64,000 nucleotides of DNA. Origin: Proteobacteria bacterium ST_bin12 (GTDB taxonomy: Bacteria; Pseudomonadota; Gammaproteobacteria; Burkholderiales; Methylophilaceae). The translations under genes and the position numbers were made by a program. The notes beneath the pieces were generated by a model. It had not been told where the DNA came from. It did no database searches and worked only from the letters and a program-made list of their open reading frames with translations. The stretch covers positions 186,001-250,000 of the forward strand of contig MSXP01000004.1 of NCBI GenBank assembly GCA_002083635.1, read 5' to 3'. Below are positions 18,951-28,555 of the stretch, in pieces (position 1 is the first letter of the stretch; the number at the start of each line of letters is the position of its first letter).

Positions 18951-18955
18951 AGGAG
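18951..18955 (+). promoter_or_regulatory. Shine-Dalgarno of rpiA that fixes its start
   Basis: AGGAG lies 10 bp before ATG 18966 and inside the longer open frame that begins with TTG 18948. This makes the downstream ATG the real start. Confidence 0.85.
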
Positions 18956-18965
18956 TATCGCTAAC

Positions 18966-19643
18966 ATGAACGATAAACAGATTGTCGCGATTCATGCAGC
19001 CAATTACGTCAAAAATGGCATGCTGATTGGCTTGGGCACAGGCTCTACTGCCAATTATTTTATTGAAGAACTGGCGCGCCGCCAGCGTGATGAAAATCTA
19101 AAAGTCACCACCATTGCCAGTTCGACTGTGAGCATGATTAAAGCGCAAAGTTTGGGCTTAAATGTCATTGCGCTCACTCAAGTATCCGAAATAGATTTAT
19201 ATGTCGATGGTGCTGATGAAATCACGCCTGACATGACACTTTTAAAGGGTCGTGGCTATGATTTGGTACTTGAAAAGTTACTAGCAAAAGCTGCTAAACA
19301 ATTTTTAGTGGTGGCAGACAATAGTAAATTAGTGAGTCGCATCGGCACCAATTTCGCTATCCCCATCGAAGTGATGCCAATGGCGTGGAAAGCCGCCAAA
19401 CATAGTTTAGAGCAAGCAGGCGGAGTGGGTGGTTTACGGCAGAACGTGGCTAAAGACGGTTTATCTGTCACTTCTCACGGCAGCTTGGTGTTGGATATGG
19501 TTTTTGATAAAGGATTATCAGAAGCGCAATTAAACCAACTGATTAACAACACGCCCGGCGTAGTTGAGCACGGTATTTTCTATGGTTTAGCAAGCGCAAT
19601 ACTCATTGCACATGAAGGCACTGTAACTGAAAATAGGGCCTAA
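18966..19643 (+). CDS. rpiA: Ribose-5-phosphate isomerase A
   Basis: 225 residues from ATG 18966, interconverting ribose 5-phosphate and ribulose 5-phosphate. In a methylotroph it would also serve the ribulose monophosphate cycle (inference). Family motifs are GLGTGSTA near the N-terminus, DGADEI with the catalytic acidic residues, and the Lys/Glu pair in KGRGYDLVLEK. The usual glycine run plus ALTREK of the E. coli enzyme is replaced by GRGYDLVLEK, a variant of the active-site loop that keeps the Lys and Glu. The transglycosylase gene follows after 27 bp. Confidence 0.95.
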   Translation: MNDKQIVAIHAANYVKNGMLIGLGTGSTANYFIEELARRQRDENLKVTTIASSTVSMIKAQSLGLNVIALTQVSEIDLYVDGADEITPDMTLLKGRGYDLVLEKLLAKAAKQFLVVADNSKLVSRIGTNFAIPIEVMPMAWKAAKHSLEQAGGVGGLRQNVAKDGLSVTSHGSLVLDMVFDKGLSEAQLNQLINNTPGVVEHGIFYGLASAILIAHEGTVTENRA

Positions 19644-19670
19644 TATTTGTTCATACTTAACCACATTTTA

Positions 19671-21152
19671 ATGCCTAATTTACGCGATTTGTACCGCGTC
19701 TTATTGTCGGCATTATTATTGTGTTTAATTGTATTATTCACCTCTTGCAACCAACCCAGCAACAAAGTGGATGAAGGCACTAAAGTCGTTATTAGCCCAA
19801 CTGATGACAAAAACAGCGAAGTCATCACCTTTGTTACGCTTAACAGCCCTAATACTTATTATGTAGATGGCGACAAAGAATTTGCAGGCCTTGAGTACGA
19901 TTTAACTCAATTATTTATCAAAGAATTGGGCGGTAATACGCAACTTAAATTGATTGTAGCCAATAGTATTAACCAAGTATTGCCTGCAATTTTGAATAAC
20001 AAAGCAGATATTGCGGCAGCTGATGTGACGATTACAGACGCACGCAGAGAAATTATCGACTTCTCTATCCCCTACCAAGATGTGCAACAAGTGGTTGTTT
20101 ACAACATTGAAAAAAACAAAGAATCGCATACAAAAGTACCAAAAAAATTAATAGATTTGGCGGGCTTATTAATTACCGTGCCAGCTGGCACTAGCTTTGT
20201 AGAGCGTTTAATCAAGCTACAACCTAAAGAATCTGGTCTAATTTGGGAAGAGCGCTTGCGTGTGGGTTCTGAGCAATTGCTACAAGAGCTTGCGCGCGGC
20301 GAAATTGATTACACGATTGCTGACAGCCATTTGGTTTCTATTATGCAGAATTATTATCCCAATTTAGGTGTCGCGTTTGCCATTGGCGAGCCCGAAAAAA
20401 TTGCTTGGGCGTTACCAAAAAATGCCGACCCTGCGTTAAAGCAAAAAGTAGATGCGTTTTTTAGCAAAATTAAAAAAAACGGTACGTTACGTAATTTAAT
20501 CGATCGGTATCATGGCAATGCCAAGCGACTTAAACCAGTTGACGTGAAAGCGTTTTTAATTCGCAGCCGCACCTTGTTGCCTAAATACAAACGGCTTTTT
20601 CAACAAGCGCAAGAAATCACAGGGCTAGATTGGCGTTTAATTGCTGCTATTAGCTACCAAGAATCGCATTGGGATACCTTTAATACATCACCAACGAATG
20701 TGCGCGGCTTGATGATGCTAACGGAAAGTACGGCTGATTTGATGAAAGTGACAGACAGATTAGACCCAAAGCAAAGTATTCCAGCGGGCGCAAAATATAT
20801 CAATCTGCTCAAAGACACCATTCCAGAACGCGTGCCAGAACCTGACCGCACTTATATGGCATTAGCTTCTTACAACATTGGTTACGCCCATGTAGAAGAT
20901 GCGCGCGTGTTGGCACAGCGTTTGAAACTAAACCCTGACCGCTGGGCAGATGTGAAAAAAACGTTGGTAATGTTAAACGACCCAACTTATTATGTGAACG
21001 CAAAATATGGTTACGCCAGCGGTGGCGCACCAGTCATTTTTGTCGAGTCGATTCGCAGTTATTACAATATCTTGGCGCGCTTTGAACCCAGTTATGATGA
21101 CTCACAAAGTGGCTTTAAAGTCGCCAGTGTAGGCGCTTATCCACCGTATTAA
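19671..21152 (+). CDS. MltF-type membrane-bound lytic transglycosylase (lipoprotein)
   Basis: A protein of 493 residues from ATG 19671. The frame is open from TTG 19647, but the ATG directly precedes the lipoprotein signal (ALLLCLIVLFTSC, Cys lipobox). After the lipobox comes a periplasmic substrate-binding-protein-like domain (FAGLEYDLTQLF ... DYTIADSHL). A C-terminal SLT domain has the catalytic Glu in AAISYQESHWD, and later MALASYNIGYAHVEDAR. This is the domain order of MltF, which cleaves peptidoglycan to 1,6-anhydromuropeptides; the first domain regulates the lytic one. The motif ACTTAACCACATTTT lies immediately before the ATG. Confidence 0.88.
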   Translation: MPNLRDLYRVLLSALLLCLIVLFTSCNQPSNKVDEGTKVVISPTDDKNSEVITFVTLNSPNTYYVDGDKEFAGLEYDLTQLFIKELGGNTQLKLIVANSINQVLPAILNNKADIAAADVTITDARREIIDFSIPYQDVQQVVVYNIEKNKESHTKVPKKLIDLAGLLITVPAGTSFVERLIKLQPKESGLIWEERLRVGSEQLLQELARGEIDYTIADSHLVSIMQNYYPNLGVAFAIGEPEKIAWALPKNADPALKQKVDAFFSKIKKNGTLRNLIDRYHGNAKRLKPVDVKAFLIRSRTLLPKYKRLFQQAQEITGLDWRLIAAISYQESHWDTFNTSPTNVRGLMMLTESTADLMKVTDRLDPKQSIPAGAKYINLLKDTIPERVPEPDRTYMALASYNIGYAHVEDARVLAQRLKLNPDRWADVKKTLVMLNDPTYYVNAKYGYASGGAPVIFVESIRSYYNILARFEPSYDDSQSGFKVASVGAYPPY

Positions 21153-21156
21153 TGCT

Positions 21157-21202
21157 AAAAACTTAACCGATATTTTAGGGTTAATTTTTTGGTTAAGTTT
21201 TT
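21157..21202. terminator. Bidirectional terminator between the mltF-like gene and serS
   Basis: Perfect 12-bp stem AAAAACTTAACC (21157-21168) and GGTTAAGTTTTT (21191-21202) with a 22-bp loop and T-runs on both strands, placed exactly between convergent genes. The stem is AT-rich, and the same ACTTAACC sequence recurs elsewhere in the window. Confidence 0.7.
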
Positions 21203-21206
21203 GCAA

Positions 21207-22553
21207 CTATGCTGGCTTAATGACCTGAATATTATTCATATAGGGCTGCAACACTTTTGGAATGGTGACTGAGCCATCCGCATTTTGATAATTCTCTAGC
21301 ACCGCTACCAACGTGCGCCCTACTGCCAAGCCTGAACCATTTAGCGTATGCACAAACTCGGTTTTACCTTGCTCATTTCTAAACCGCGCTTGTAAGCGTC
21401 GCGCCTGAAACGCCTCGCAGTTAGACACAGACGAGATTTCACGGTAAGTATTTTGCGCAGGTAGCCACACTTCTAAATCGTAGGTTTTAGCCGCGCCAAA
21501 ACCCATATCACCCGTGCAAAGAGAAACCACTCGATACGGCAACTCCAGCGCTTTTAAGATATTTTCAGCGTGCCCCACCATTTCCTCTAAAGCCTCATAG
21601 CTTTTGCTTGGATGCACAATTTGCACCATTTCTACTTTATCGAATTGATGCTGGCGAATCATGCCTTTGGTATCGCGGCCATAAGAACCCGCTTCTGAGC
21701 GGAAGCAAGGCGTGTGCGCAGTGAGTTTAATTGGCAATGATTCTAAAGGCACGATTTCATCGCGCACAGTGTTGGTCAGCGTGACTTCAGAAGTGGGAAT
21801 TAAATACCAATTCGTAGAGACTGCTATTGACTCATTTGTTTTTGTATTTACATACAAATCTACCCCAACAGATTTATTTGGACTTGCACCAAAACTTACT
21901 TGAAACAAATCATTTTCAAATTTTGGTAATTGTCCTGTTCCACGAAGGGTTTCTGCATTGGCTATGTATGGTGTATAGCACTCTTCATAACCATGCTGCT
22001 CAGTTTGCGTATCTAGCATAAATTGCGCCAAAGCACGGTGCAATTTAGCAATACCGCCACGCATAAAGGTAAAACGCGTACCAGAAAGTTTGATACCGGT
22101 ATCAAAATCCAAACCAAGCGGCGTGCCTACATCTGTATGGTCTTTGATTTCAAAATCAAATGTACGGGGCGCGCCAATTTTACGCACTTCAATGTTATCC
22201 ACTTCTGATTTACCTGCTGGCACGCTTTCATGCGGTAAGTTTGGTACGTTGAATAAAACGTTTTGTAGTTTTGTTTGCAGTTCTTCTAACAAGATTTCAT
22301 CGGCTTTTAATGCATCGCCCAAGCCAGCAACTTCCGCCAAAATCGCACTGACATCTTCGCCTTTTGATTTAGCTATACCAATTTGCTTAGATGTGTTGTT
22401 ACGCTTAGCTTGCAAATCTTGCGTGCGCGTTTGCACTGCTTTGCGTTCTTGCTCTAAAGCTGAAAATGTGCTCGAATCAAATTCAAAACCTCGATTTTTT
22501 AACTGGTTAACAACGCTGTCTAAATCATTTCTTAATGCTTGAATATCTAACAT
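21207..22553 (-). CDS. serS: Seryl-tRNA synthetase
   Basis: 448 residues, class II synthetase charging tRNA-Ser. An N-terminal coiled-coil arm (residues ~1-110, rich in Lys/Glu/Gln heptads) grips the long variable arm of the tRNA. The catalytic core has the motif 2 region CFRSEAGSYGRDTKG and motif 3 with LNGSGLAVGRTLVAVLENYQ. Its start lies 2 bp after the rarA stop, so the two are co-transcribed. The segment around residues 215-245 (PNKSVGVDLYVNTKTNESIA) looks like a slightly extended loop compared with E. coli SerS. Confidence 0.97.
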   Translation of the reverse strand: MLDIQALRNDLDSVVNQLKNRGFEFDSSTFSALEQERKAVQTRTQDLQAKRNNTSKQIGIAKSKGEDVSAILAEVAGLGDALKADEILLEELQTKLQNVLFNVPNLPHESVPAGKSEVDNIEVRKIGAPRTFDFEIKDHTDVGTPLGLDFDTGIKLSGTRFTFMRGGIAKLHRALAQFMLDTQTEQHGYEECYTPYIANAETLRGTGQLPKFENDLFQVSFGASPNKSVGVDLYVNTKTNESIAVSTNWYLIPTSEVTLTNTVRDEIVPLESLPIKLTAHTPCFRSEAGSYGRDTKGMIRQHQFDKVEMVQIVHPSKSYEALEEMVGHAENILKALELPYRVVSLCTGDMGFGAAKTYDLEVWLPAQNTYREISSVSNCEAFQARRLQARFRNEQGKTEFVHTLNGSGLAVGRTLVAVLENYQNADGSVTIPKVLQPYMNNIQVIKPA

Positions 22554-22555
22554 AA

Positions 22556-23893
22556 TTATTTCTTTGCTTTAGTTTTTAAATGTTCTTGGTCGAGTTGTTT
22601 AAGGTGTTTCAATTTTTCGGCAATTTTACCTTCTAAGCCGCGTGGTGTGGGCATATAAAATCGTGGCGGGCCATTTTTATCATCCTCTAACTCGTCAGGA
22701 AAATACTGCTCACCTGCCGCATACGCGTCTGGCTCATGGTGCGCATAACGGTATTCTTTGCCGTAATCTAGCGATTTCATCAATTTTGTTGGCGCGTTTC
22801 TTAAATGTAGCGGTACTGGGCGTGATTTATCTTGTGCGACAAACGCTTTTGCCTGATTGTAGGCGTTGTAAGCCGCGTTACTTTTGGGCGCGACGGCTAA
22901 ATAAATCACCATATTCGCCAGTGCTAGCTCACCCTCTGGCGAGCCTAATCGTTCATAAATCTGCCACGCTTCTAGCGCCATGGTTTGTGCGCGAGGGTCG
23001 GCTAAGCCAATATCTTCAATCGCCATACGTATGATGCGGCGGCTTAAATAAAGCGGATCTGCGCCGCCATCTATCATGCGCAAAAACCAATACAGTGCGG
23101 CATCTGGATTGCTACCGCGCACCGATTTATGTAGCGCAGAAATCTGGTCATAAAACGCTTCTCCGCCTTTATCAAAACGGCGTAGTTTGCTGGCCATTGT
23201 GGTTTGCAAAAACGCTTCGTCTATTTCGGTAACATTTGCTCCCTCGGCCGCGTTGAATAAGCCTTCTACAAAATTGAGCAAGCGTCTTGCATCACCATCG
23301 GCATAGGCCAGCACTTGTTCTTTCACTGTATCGGCTAATGTAACATTCGGCGCGACCAATTGCTGCGCGCGACTTAACAGTAAATTGAGCTCAATTTCTG
23401 ATAATGCATTCAATACAAATACCTGTGCGCGGCTTAACAACGCGCTATTCACTTCAAACGACGGATTTTCCGTCGTCGCACCTATAAACGTAATCAAGCC
23501 GCTTTCAACAAATGGCAAAAAAGCGTCTTGCTGGCCTTTATTAAATCGATGCACTTCATCGACAAATAAAATGGTTTTGCGGCCATGTTGCTGCAAGGTT
23601 AATTCTGCGCGCTCTACCGCCTCGCGAATATCTTTAATGCCCGATAACACAGCAGAAACAGCAATAAAGTCTGCATCTGCAGTATTGGCAATCAACCGCG
23701 CTAAAGTTGTTTTACCAACGCCTGGCGGCCCCCACAAAATCATGGATGGCAATTTACCCGATTGAAATGCTAATCTTAACGGTTTATTTTCGCCCAATAA
23801 ATGCGATTGTCCAACTACTTCATCTAAAGTTTTTGGGCGTAATCGCTCTGCTAAAGGCGCAGTTGGAGAGTTGTTTTGAAATAAGCTGTTCAC
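22556..23893 (-). CDS. rarA: Replication-associated recombination protein A (RarA/MgsA)
   Basis: A 445-residue AAA+ ATPase related to clamp-loader subunits, acting at stalled forks. Walker A is GPPGVGKT (residues 55-62), Walker B is LFVDEVHRFNKGQQDAFLP, and sensor 1 is GATTENPSFEVN. The C-terminal tetramerisation region has DPLYLSRRIIRMAIEDIG and HLRNAPTKLMKSLDYGKEY. It is the usual partner of serS and lolA in Proteobacteria. Here a TPR/barrel gene intervenes between lolA and rarA. Confidence 0.95.
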   Translation of the reverse strand: MNSLFQNNSPTAPLAERLRPKTLDEVVGQSHLLGENKPLRLAFQSGKLPSMILWGPPGVGKTTLARLIANTADADFIAVSAVLSGIKDIREAVERAELTLQQHGRKTILFVDEVHRFNKGQQDAFLPFVESGLITFIGATTENPSFEVNSALLSRAQVFVLNALSEIELNLLLSRAQQLVAPNVTLADTVKEQVLAYADGDARRLLNFVEGLFNAAEGANVTEIDEAFLQTTMASKLRRFDKGGEAFYDQISALHKSVRGSNPDAALYWFLRMIDGGADPLYLSRRIIRMAIEDIGLADPRAQTMALEAWQIYERLGSPEGELALANMVIYLAVAPKSNAAYNAYNQAKAFVAQDKSRPVPLHLRNAPTKLMKSLDYGKEYRYAHHEPDAYAAGEQYFPDELEDDKNGPPRFYMPTPRGLEGKIAEKLKHLKQLDQEHLKTKAKK

Positions 23894-23942
23894 TTATTTT
23901 GCTTTGAATGTAAAAACGTATTTTATGGCTTTAATGCAGATG

Positions 23943-25352
23943 TTACCAGTTAAAATCTTTACGAATACTAATCGAAAATATTTGGCGCTCAAACGTGTTT
24001 AAGTCGATATTTGAATCGTTTTTTGTGTAACTATATTGCGGCCTGATTGACCAATCGCGGGCGAATGTATAACGCAAACCTAGCGTTGCGTCATATTGGT
24101 TATCTTTACGCTTGGTTAAAAAACTCGGGTCATTTTCATCATTTTTGCGATTTTCTACGCCTAAAGATGTCGTTAATTGTAAGCGCGTACCAATATTTAA
24201 TTGTCCGCCCACGCGCACACCCACAATACTTTGGCTCAAAAAATTAACGCTTGAATCATCTGCATCTTCTCTACCGCCATAAACGCTGGCAAAAACCACT
24301 GGTCTATAGTCATTTTGAAACACATGCCCAACGTTAACACCTCCAATACTCCTTTGGGCATTGCGAATACTATTTCCTGCATAACTAATCTTGCTGTATT
24401 GACCAAATACGCCTGCCTGATTCAAGCTATCTATGTTGTACAACCATTGCGCAGTAGCACCGTAAGCATGCCTAAAGCTTGAAGAGTCTAAATAAAAATT
24501 GTTATTTTGCAGCGCAAATGAAAAATTATTCTCATCCACTCTGTATTGCAAACCTAAGTTAAGGTCTAGATTGCTGGTGTTAAATATTGAGGTGGTTTCA
24601 TTATCGCGATGCGTTAAATTAACCGCACCAAAATATGCAAAATCATCGTTCACTGGCTCACGAAACGACAAACCGGTCGCGAGTTGCATAAAATTAGATG
24701 ACTGCTCGCGCCCATCTTCGCCCAACGCAAAAGCCACGCCGCTAAATAAAGGAACGCTGATTGCATTGATATTTGGTGCGCTGCTGATATTGGAATCTGC
24801 GCCCAAACCAAACTCAGCATATGCCCCAAAAGTGGTGGTGGTGCCCTCAATTTTCTGAATCGCGGTTAACAGACTATCGATGGTTTTTTTGGTTTGTTGG
24901 TCTGGATTTAATGCCAACACATTATTAAATTCCGCTTTTGAGGCTTGCCTTTCACCCAACAAAAAATGTGCTTTCGCCATTTCTGTGCGCGCATCTTTAT
25001 TATTGGGGTCTACTGCCAACACGCGCTCTAAAGCAAAGGCACCGCGCGTTACATTGCCGCTTTCTACCCCTGCAAAGCCAAACAAATAATCATAGTTAAT
25101 ATCCCCTGCACGCGTATCTTCAAGCGGTTCTAACAATAAATAAGCGGCTTTAAAATCGCCCTTGCGAATCAAGGCTTCTGCTTGTGTTAAAACAGCATCT
25201 TTGGCAGCAAACGTTTGTGATGAAAATAAAATAGCGCTAAACAGCACAAAAAACAGCGCACTCAATTTAAGCCGCGTTGTTTTAAGTTGTGTGTTTTTAA
25301 GTAGCTGAAATGGTGTCGTTTGAACTTTGATTAGTTGGATTAGGCGAAACAT
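23943..25352 (-). CDS. TPR plus outer-membrane beta-barrel protein (possibly Slam-like)
   Basis: A 469-residue exported protein. A long n-region and hydrophobic core end at SSQTFA (about residue 49). About 120 residues of tetratricopeptide-like helices follow (AEALIRKGDFKAAYLLLEPLED; LERVLAVDPNNKDARTEMAKAHFLLGE). From ~180 to the end lies a barrel of alternating strands closing with SISIRKDFNW. TPR followed by a ~14-strand barrel is the layout of Slam/DUF560 surface-lipoprotein exporters. Membership is a suggestion only, because no diagnostic motif was confirmed. It interrupts the common lolA-rarA-serS order, with 125 bp to lolA and 49 bp to rarA. An earlier or later start is possible. Confidence 0.6.
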   Translation of the reverse strand: MFRLIQLIKVQTTPFQLLKNTQLKTTRLKLSALFFVLFSAILFSSQTFAAKDAVLTQAEALIRKGDFKAAYLLLEPLEDTRAGDINYDYLFGFAGVESGNVTRGAFALERVLAVDPNNKDARTEMAKAHFLLGERQASKAEFNNVLALNPDQQTKKTIDSLLTAIQKIEGTTTTFGAYAEFGLGADSNISSAPNINAISVPLFSGVAFALGEDGREQSSNFMQLATGLSFREPVNDDFAYFGAVNLTHRDNETTSIFNTSNLDLNLGLQYRVDENNFSFALQNNNFYLDSSSFRHAYGATAQWLYNIDSLNQAGVFGQYSKISYAGNSIRNAQRSIGGVNVGHVFQNDYRPVVFASVYGGREDADDSSVNFLSQSIVGVRVGGQLNIGTRLQLTTSLGVENRKNDENDPSFLTKRKDNQYDATLGLRYTFARDWSIRPQYSYTKNDSNIDLNTFERQIFSISIRKDFNW

Positions 25353-25476
25353 GTAATGCCTATTAAATGCTAAATATTGTTTAATAATAATAGATTACGT
25401 GCATTTAACAAAGTAAAAAATTAACAATAATGCGATGCATAAAATTTTCGCTCGCTTTTATGGGTTAAGTTTTAAT

Positions 25477-26097
25477 TTACTCCCCCACTACATCAACACC
25501 TTTTGGTGGTGTAAACAGAAAATTAGCGTCTTGTAACATTGGGTTTCGCTCAATGGCATCAAACGTAATCAGTGTGATATGGCTAAAGCTGTCATACAAC
25601 TCCATTTTGTGTAGCTTTTCGTCTTTAAAGCCTAATAAAACCCGCTCAAAGCCACTGTCTTTGGCTTTAGGTAGCGCCAAAACCCATGTTAAGCCATCTT
25701 TACGCGCGGCATTTTTGATCTTAAAACTTTTTTCTACTGCATCGCCGCCTGCCAATAGTGCTGCAGGGCTAGAGCCCAAAGCTTTGCTCAGTTCACGCAC
25801 AGTCACTTGCTGCAAATCGGTATCATATAAAAACACTTGTTTGCCATCGCTGATGATTTGTTGCTCATAAGGTTTTGCGTAATCCCAGCGAAATTTATTG
25901 GGGCGTTGCAATTGCATAGAGCCTTGCACTTCTTGAATTTTTCGCCCTTGCGTATCCGTCACCACTTGGCTAAATTTCGCGCGCATGGCGTCTGTATTTT
26001 TGAAAAAATCATGCAAGCTGGCTACGCCATCCGCAAAGCTGGTTTGTGAGGCTATAAATAGTCCCGTTACTACTATTTTTTTAATCAGTTGATGCAT
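25477..26097 (-). CDS. lolA: Outer-membrane lipoprotein carrier protein LolA
   Basis: 206 residues from ATG 26097. The signal peptide MHQLIKKIVVTGLFIASQTSFA is followed by the LolA fold (MRAKFSQVVTDTQGR, QGSMQLQRPNKFRWDYAKPYEQQIISDGK). It carries lipoproteins across the periplasm from LolCDE to LolB. A longer frame reaches 26172, but only the internal ATG gives a proper signal peptide. This start lies 17 bp inside the end of ftsK, so expression is probably coupled to ftsK. Confidence 0.93.
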   Translation of the reverse strand: MHQLIKKIVVTGLFIASQTSFADGVASLHDFFKNTDAMRAKFSQVVTDTQGRKIQEVQGSMQLQRPNKFRWDYAKPYEQQIISDGKQVFLYDTDLQQVTVRELSKALGSSPAALLAGGDAVEKSFKIKNAARKDGLTWVLALPKAKDSGFERVLLGFKDEKLHKMELYDSFSHITLITFDAIERNPMLQDANFLFTPPKGVDVVGE

Positions 26098-28390
26098 TAC
26101 CTTTTGCCAATACCTCTCTGTTACCGTTACTTTGCATCGCAGATACCAATCCTGCGCGTTCCATATCTTCAATCAACCTTGCTGCACGGTTGTAGCCAAT
26201 TCTGAGCTGACGTTGCACCGATGAAATACTGGCGCGACGACTAGTTAAAACGATATTCACTGCTTCATCATACAGCGGGTCTTTTTCTGCGCCATCATCG
26301 CTACTAAATTCGCCCGCCTCGCCGCCTTCTGTTTCATTGGTCAAAATACCTTCAATATAATTCGGCTCACCCATAGCTTTTAAGTGATTCACCACTTGAT
26401 GCACTTCATGATCTGATACAAATGCACCATGAATCCGCAGTGGGTAACCAGTACCTGGCGGCATGTATAACATATCGCCCTGACCTAATAACGCTTCAGC
26501 GCCCATTTGGTCTAATATGGTGCGCGAATCAATCTTGCTGGATACCTGAAATGAGATACGCGTGGGCACATTGGCCTTAATTAAACCAGTAATCACATCC
26601 ACGGATGGGCGTTGCGTTGCTAACACCAGATGAATACCAGAAGCGCGGGCTTTTTGCGCCAAACGTGCGATTAACTCTTCTACTTTTTTGCCCACCACCA
26701 TCATTAAGTCAGCTAGCTCATCAATCACCACCACAATTAGCGGCATCTCTTCTAATGGCTCTGGCGCATCTGGCGTAATACTAAAAGGATGCGGGATTTT
26801 TTCGCCTGCTTTATCAGCATCTTTAATTTTTTGGTTATAGCCTGCCAAGTTACGCACACCTAGGCTAGACATTAGCTTATAACGCCGCTCCATTTCATTC
26901 ACACACCAATTCAGCGCGTTGGCGGCTTGGCGCATATCGGTCACAACTGGCGCCAATAAATGCGGAATACCTTCATACACTGAAAGCTCTAGCATTTTAG
27001 GGTCAATTAAAATCATGCGCACTTGTGACGCATCGGCTTTATATAGCCAACTTAAAATAAGCGCGTTAATCGCCACCGATTTACCTGAACCCGTGGTGCC
27101 AGCGACCAACACATGCGGCATTTTAGCCAAATCGGCTACAGCGGGTTTGCCTGCAATATCTTTACCCAAGCAAATCGCCAATGGCGAATTTACGCTTGCA
27201 TAGGCTTGGCTACTCATAATTTCAGACAAATAGACAATTTGGCGTTTTGGGTTGGGTATTTCTAAACCCATATAGGTTTTACCCGGAATCGTTTCTACCA
27301 CACGCACACTGGCAACCGATAGCGCACGGGCTAAATCTTTAACTAAATTAGTCACTTGGCTACCTTTTACACCAGCAGCAGGCTCAAGTTCATAGCGCGT
27401 AATCACAGGCCCAGGCTGTGCGGATAATACTTTTACTTCAATGCCAAAATCCATCAACTTTCGCTCAATCAAGCGCGATGTGAAATCGAGCGTTTCGGCT
27501 GAGGGCAATTCCACTGTGTTATTGGCTTCGTCCAGCAAATGCAATGGCGGCAAGCTAGAGTCTAAATCAGTAGTAAATAATGTCGTTTGTTTTTCTTTTT
27601 GCACGCGCTCGCTCTGCGCAATTTCAATCACTGGCGCTTTAATCTCAACTGGCGCGCGGTCTTCCGTGCGTTTACGTTCCGCTTCTACAAACTCTTCACG
27701 TTTTTGCACAACGGCTTTGCCCGCTTTTCTATCTTGCCAATCGTGATATTTATTAATCGTCCATTCGTAAGCATCGATGAGATTTTTACCTAATTTTTCG
27801 GTCATCATAATCCATGACCAGCCAGTAAACAGGCTAAAACCGACGGCAAACAGCAACAGCAACAACATGGTTGAGCCTGTAAAACCAAACATGGCACGCA
27901 GCGCACCATCCACTGAATTGCCTAACATACCACCAGCTGTTGAAGACAAAGTCGCAGGCAAGGTAATCAGATGCCCTGCTTCTAGTGCGCAAGATGAAAT
28001 TAGTAGTAAGGCAAAACCCACTAAATTGAATACTAAAAATGGACGCTCTGAGATGGTTAATTCTAGACGCAGGTAAATCAGCCACATGCTGTAAAAAGCT
28101 AAAACCACCCACCACCATGCCGAAAAACCAAATAAATACAACAGCATATCGGCAATCCACGCACCTACTGCACCACCCGCATTTTGGATAACGGCGTTAT
28201 CTGATGCCATATGCGACCACGATGGATCTTGATTGTGGTAGCTGATTAAAATGACGGCTAGATATAAGCCAACTAACACTAAGCCTAGCCACCACGCTTC
28301 ACGCACAAGGCTAGCGCCATGTTGTTGCGATGGGCTGGGTGGCGCTTGCAGGCGACCATTCACTGCTGGAGATTTTTTATTTAAAAACAA
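26081..28390 (-). CDS. ftsK: DNA translocase FtsK
   Basis: A 769-residue short-form FtsK. There are four N-terminal membrane helices (residues ~30-200), then a short linker. The alpha/beta translocase motor has Walker A GTTGSGKS (near residue 435) and Walker B region LIVVVIDELADLMMV. A C-terminal gamma winged helix recognises KOPS (about the last 65 residues: DPLYDEAVNIVLTSRRASIS...). It clears chromosome dimers at the septum and activates XerCD. The long Pro/Gln-rich linker of E. coli FtsK is absent, as usual in this group. It is divergent from dps (165 bp). Confidence 0.96.
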   Translation of the reverse strand: MFLNKKSPAVNGRLQAPPSPSQQHGASLVREAWWLGLVLVGLYLAVILISYHNQDPSWSHMASDNAVIQNAGGAVGAWIADMLLYLFGFSAWWWVVLAFYSMWLIYLRLELTISERPFLVFNLVGFALLLISSCALEAGHLITLPATLSSTAGGMLGNSVDGALRAMFGFTGSTMLLLLLFAVGFSLFTGWSWIMMTEKLGKNLIDAYEWTINKYHDWQDRKAGKAVVQKREEFVEAERKRTEDRAPVEIKAPVIEIAQSERVQKEKQTTLFTTDLDSSLPPLHLLDEANNTVELPSAETLDFTSRLIERKLMDFGIEVKVLSAQPGPVITRYELEPAAGVKGSQVTNLVKDLARALSVASVRVVETIPGKTYMGLEIPNPKRQIVYLSEIMSSQAYASVNSPLAICLGKDIAGKPAVADLAKMPHVLVAGTTGSGKSVAINALILSWLYKADASQVRMILIDPKMLELSVYEGIPHLLAPVVTDMRQAANALNWCVNEMERRYKLMSSLGVRNLAGYNQKIKDADKAGEKIPHPFSITPDAPEPLEEMPLIVVVIDELADLMMVVGKKVEELIARLAQKARASGIHLVLATQRPSVDVITGLIKANVPTRISFQVSSKIDSRTILDQMGAEALLGQGDMLYMPPGTGYPLRIHGAFVSDHEVHQVVNHLKAMGEPNYIEGILTNETEGGEAGEFSSDDGAEKDPLYDEAVNIVLTSRRASISSVQRQLRIGYNRAARLIEDMERAGLVSAMQSNGNREVLAKGNASTD

Positions 28391-28555
28391 ACCGTTACAA
28401 ACCTATAATGATGAGTGGATTTTTATTTATTATAGCAAAATCAAATTGCACAAAGCATGTCTATGCATGATTAAGTTTTAATATTATATGAATTAATATT
28501 TAGACAATTAACAACAAGCAAACTAAGATGATAATTATTTTTAAAGGAGCACAAA

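Noticed and set aside
28530..28550. Fur box upstream of dps
   Set aside because: Only GATAAT and a few other bases match the consensus; too weak beside AT-rich background.
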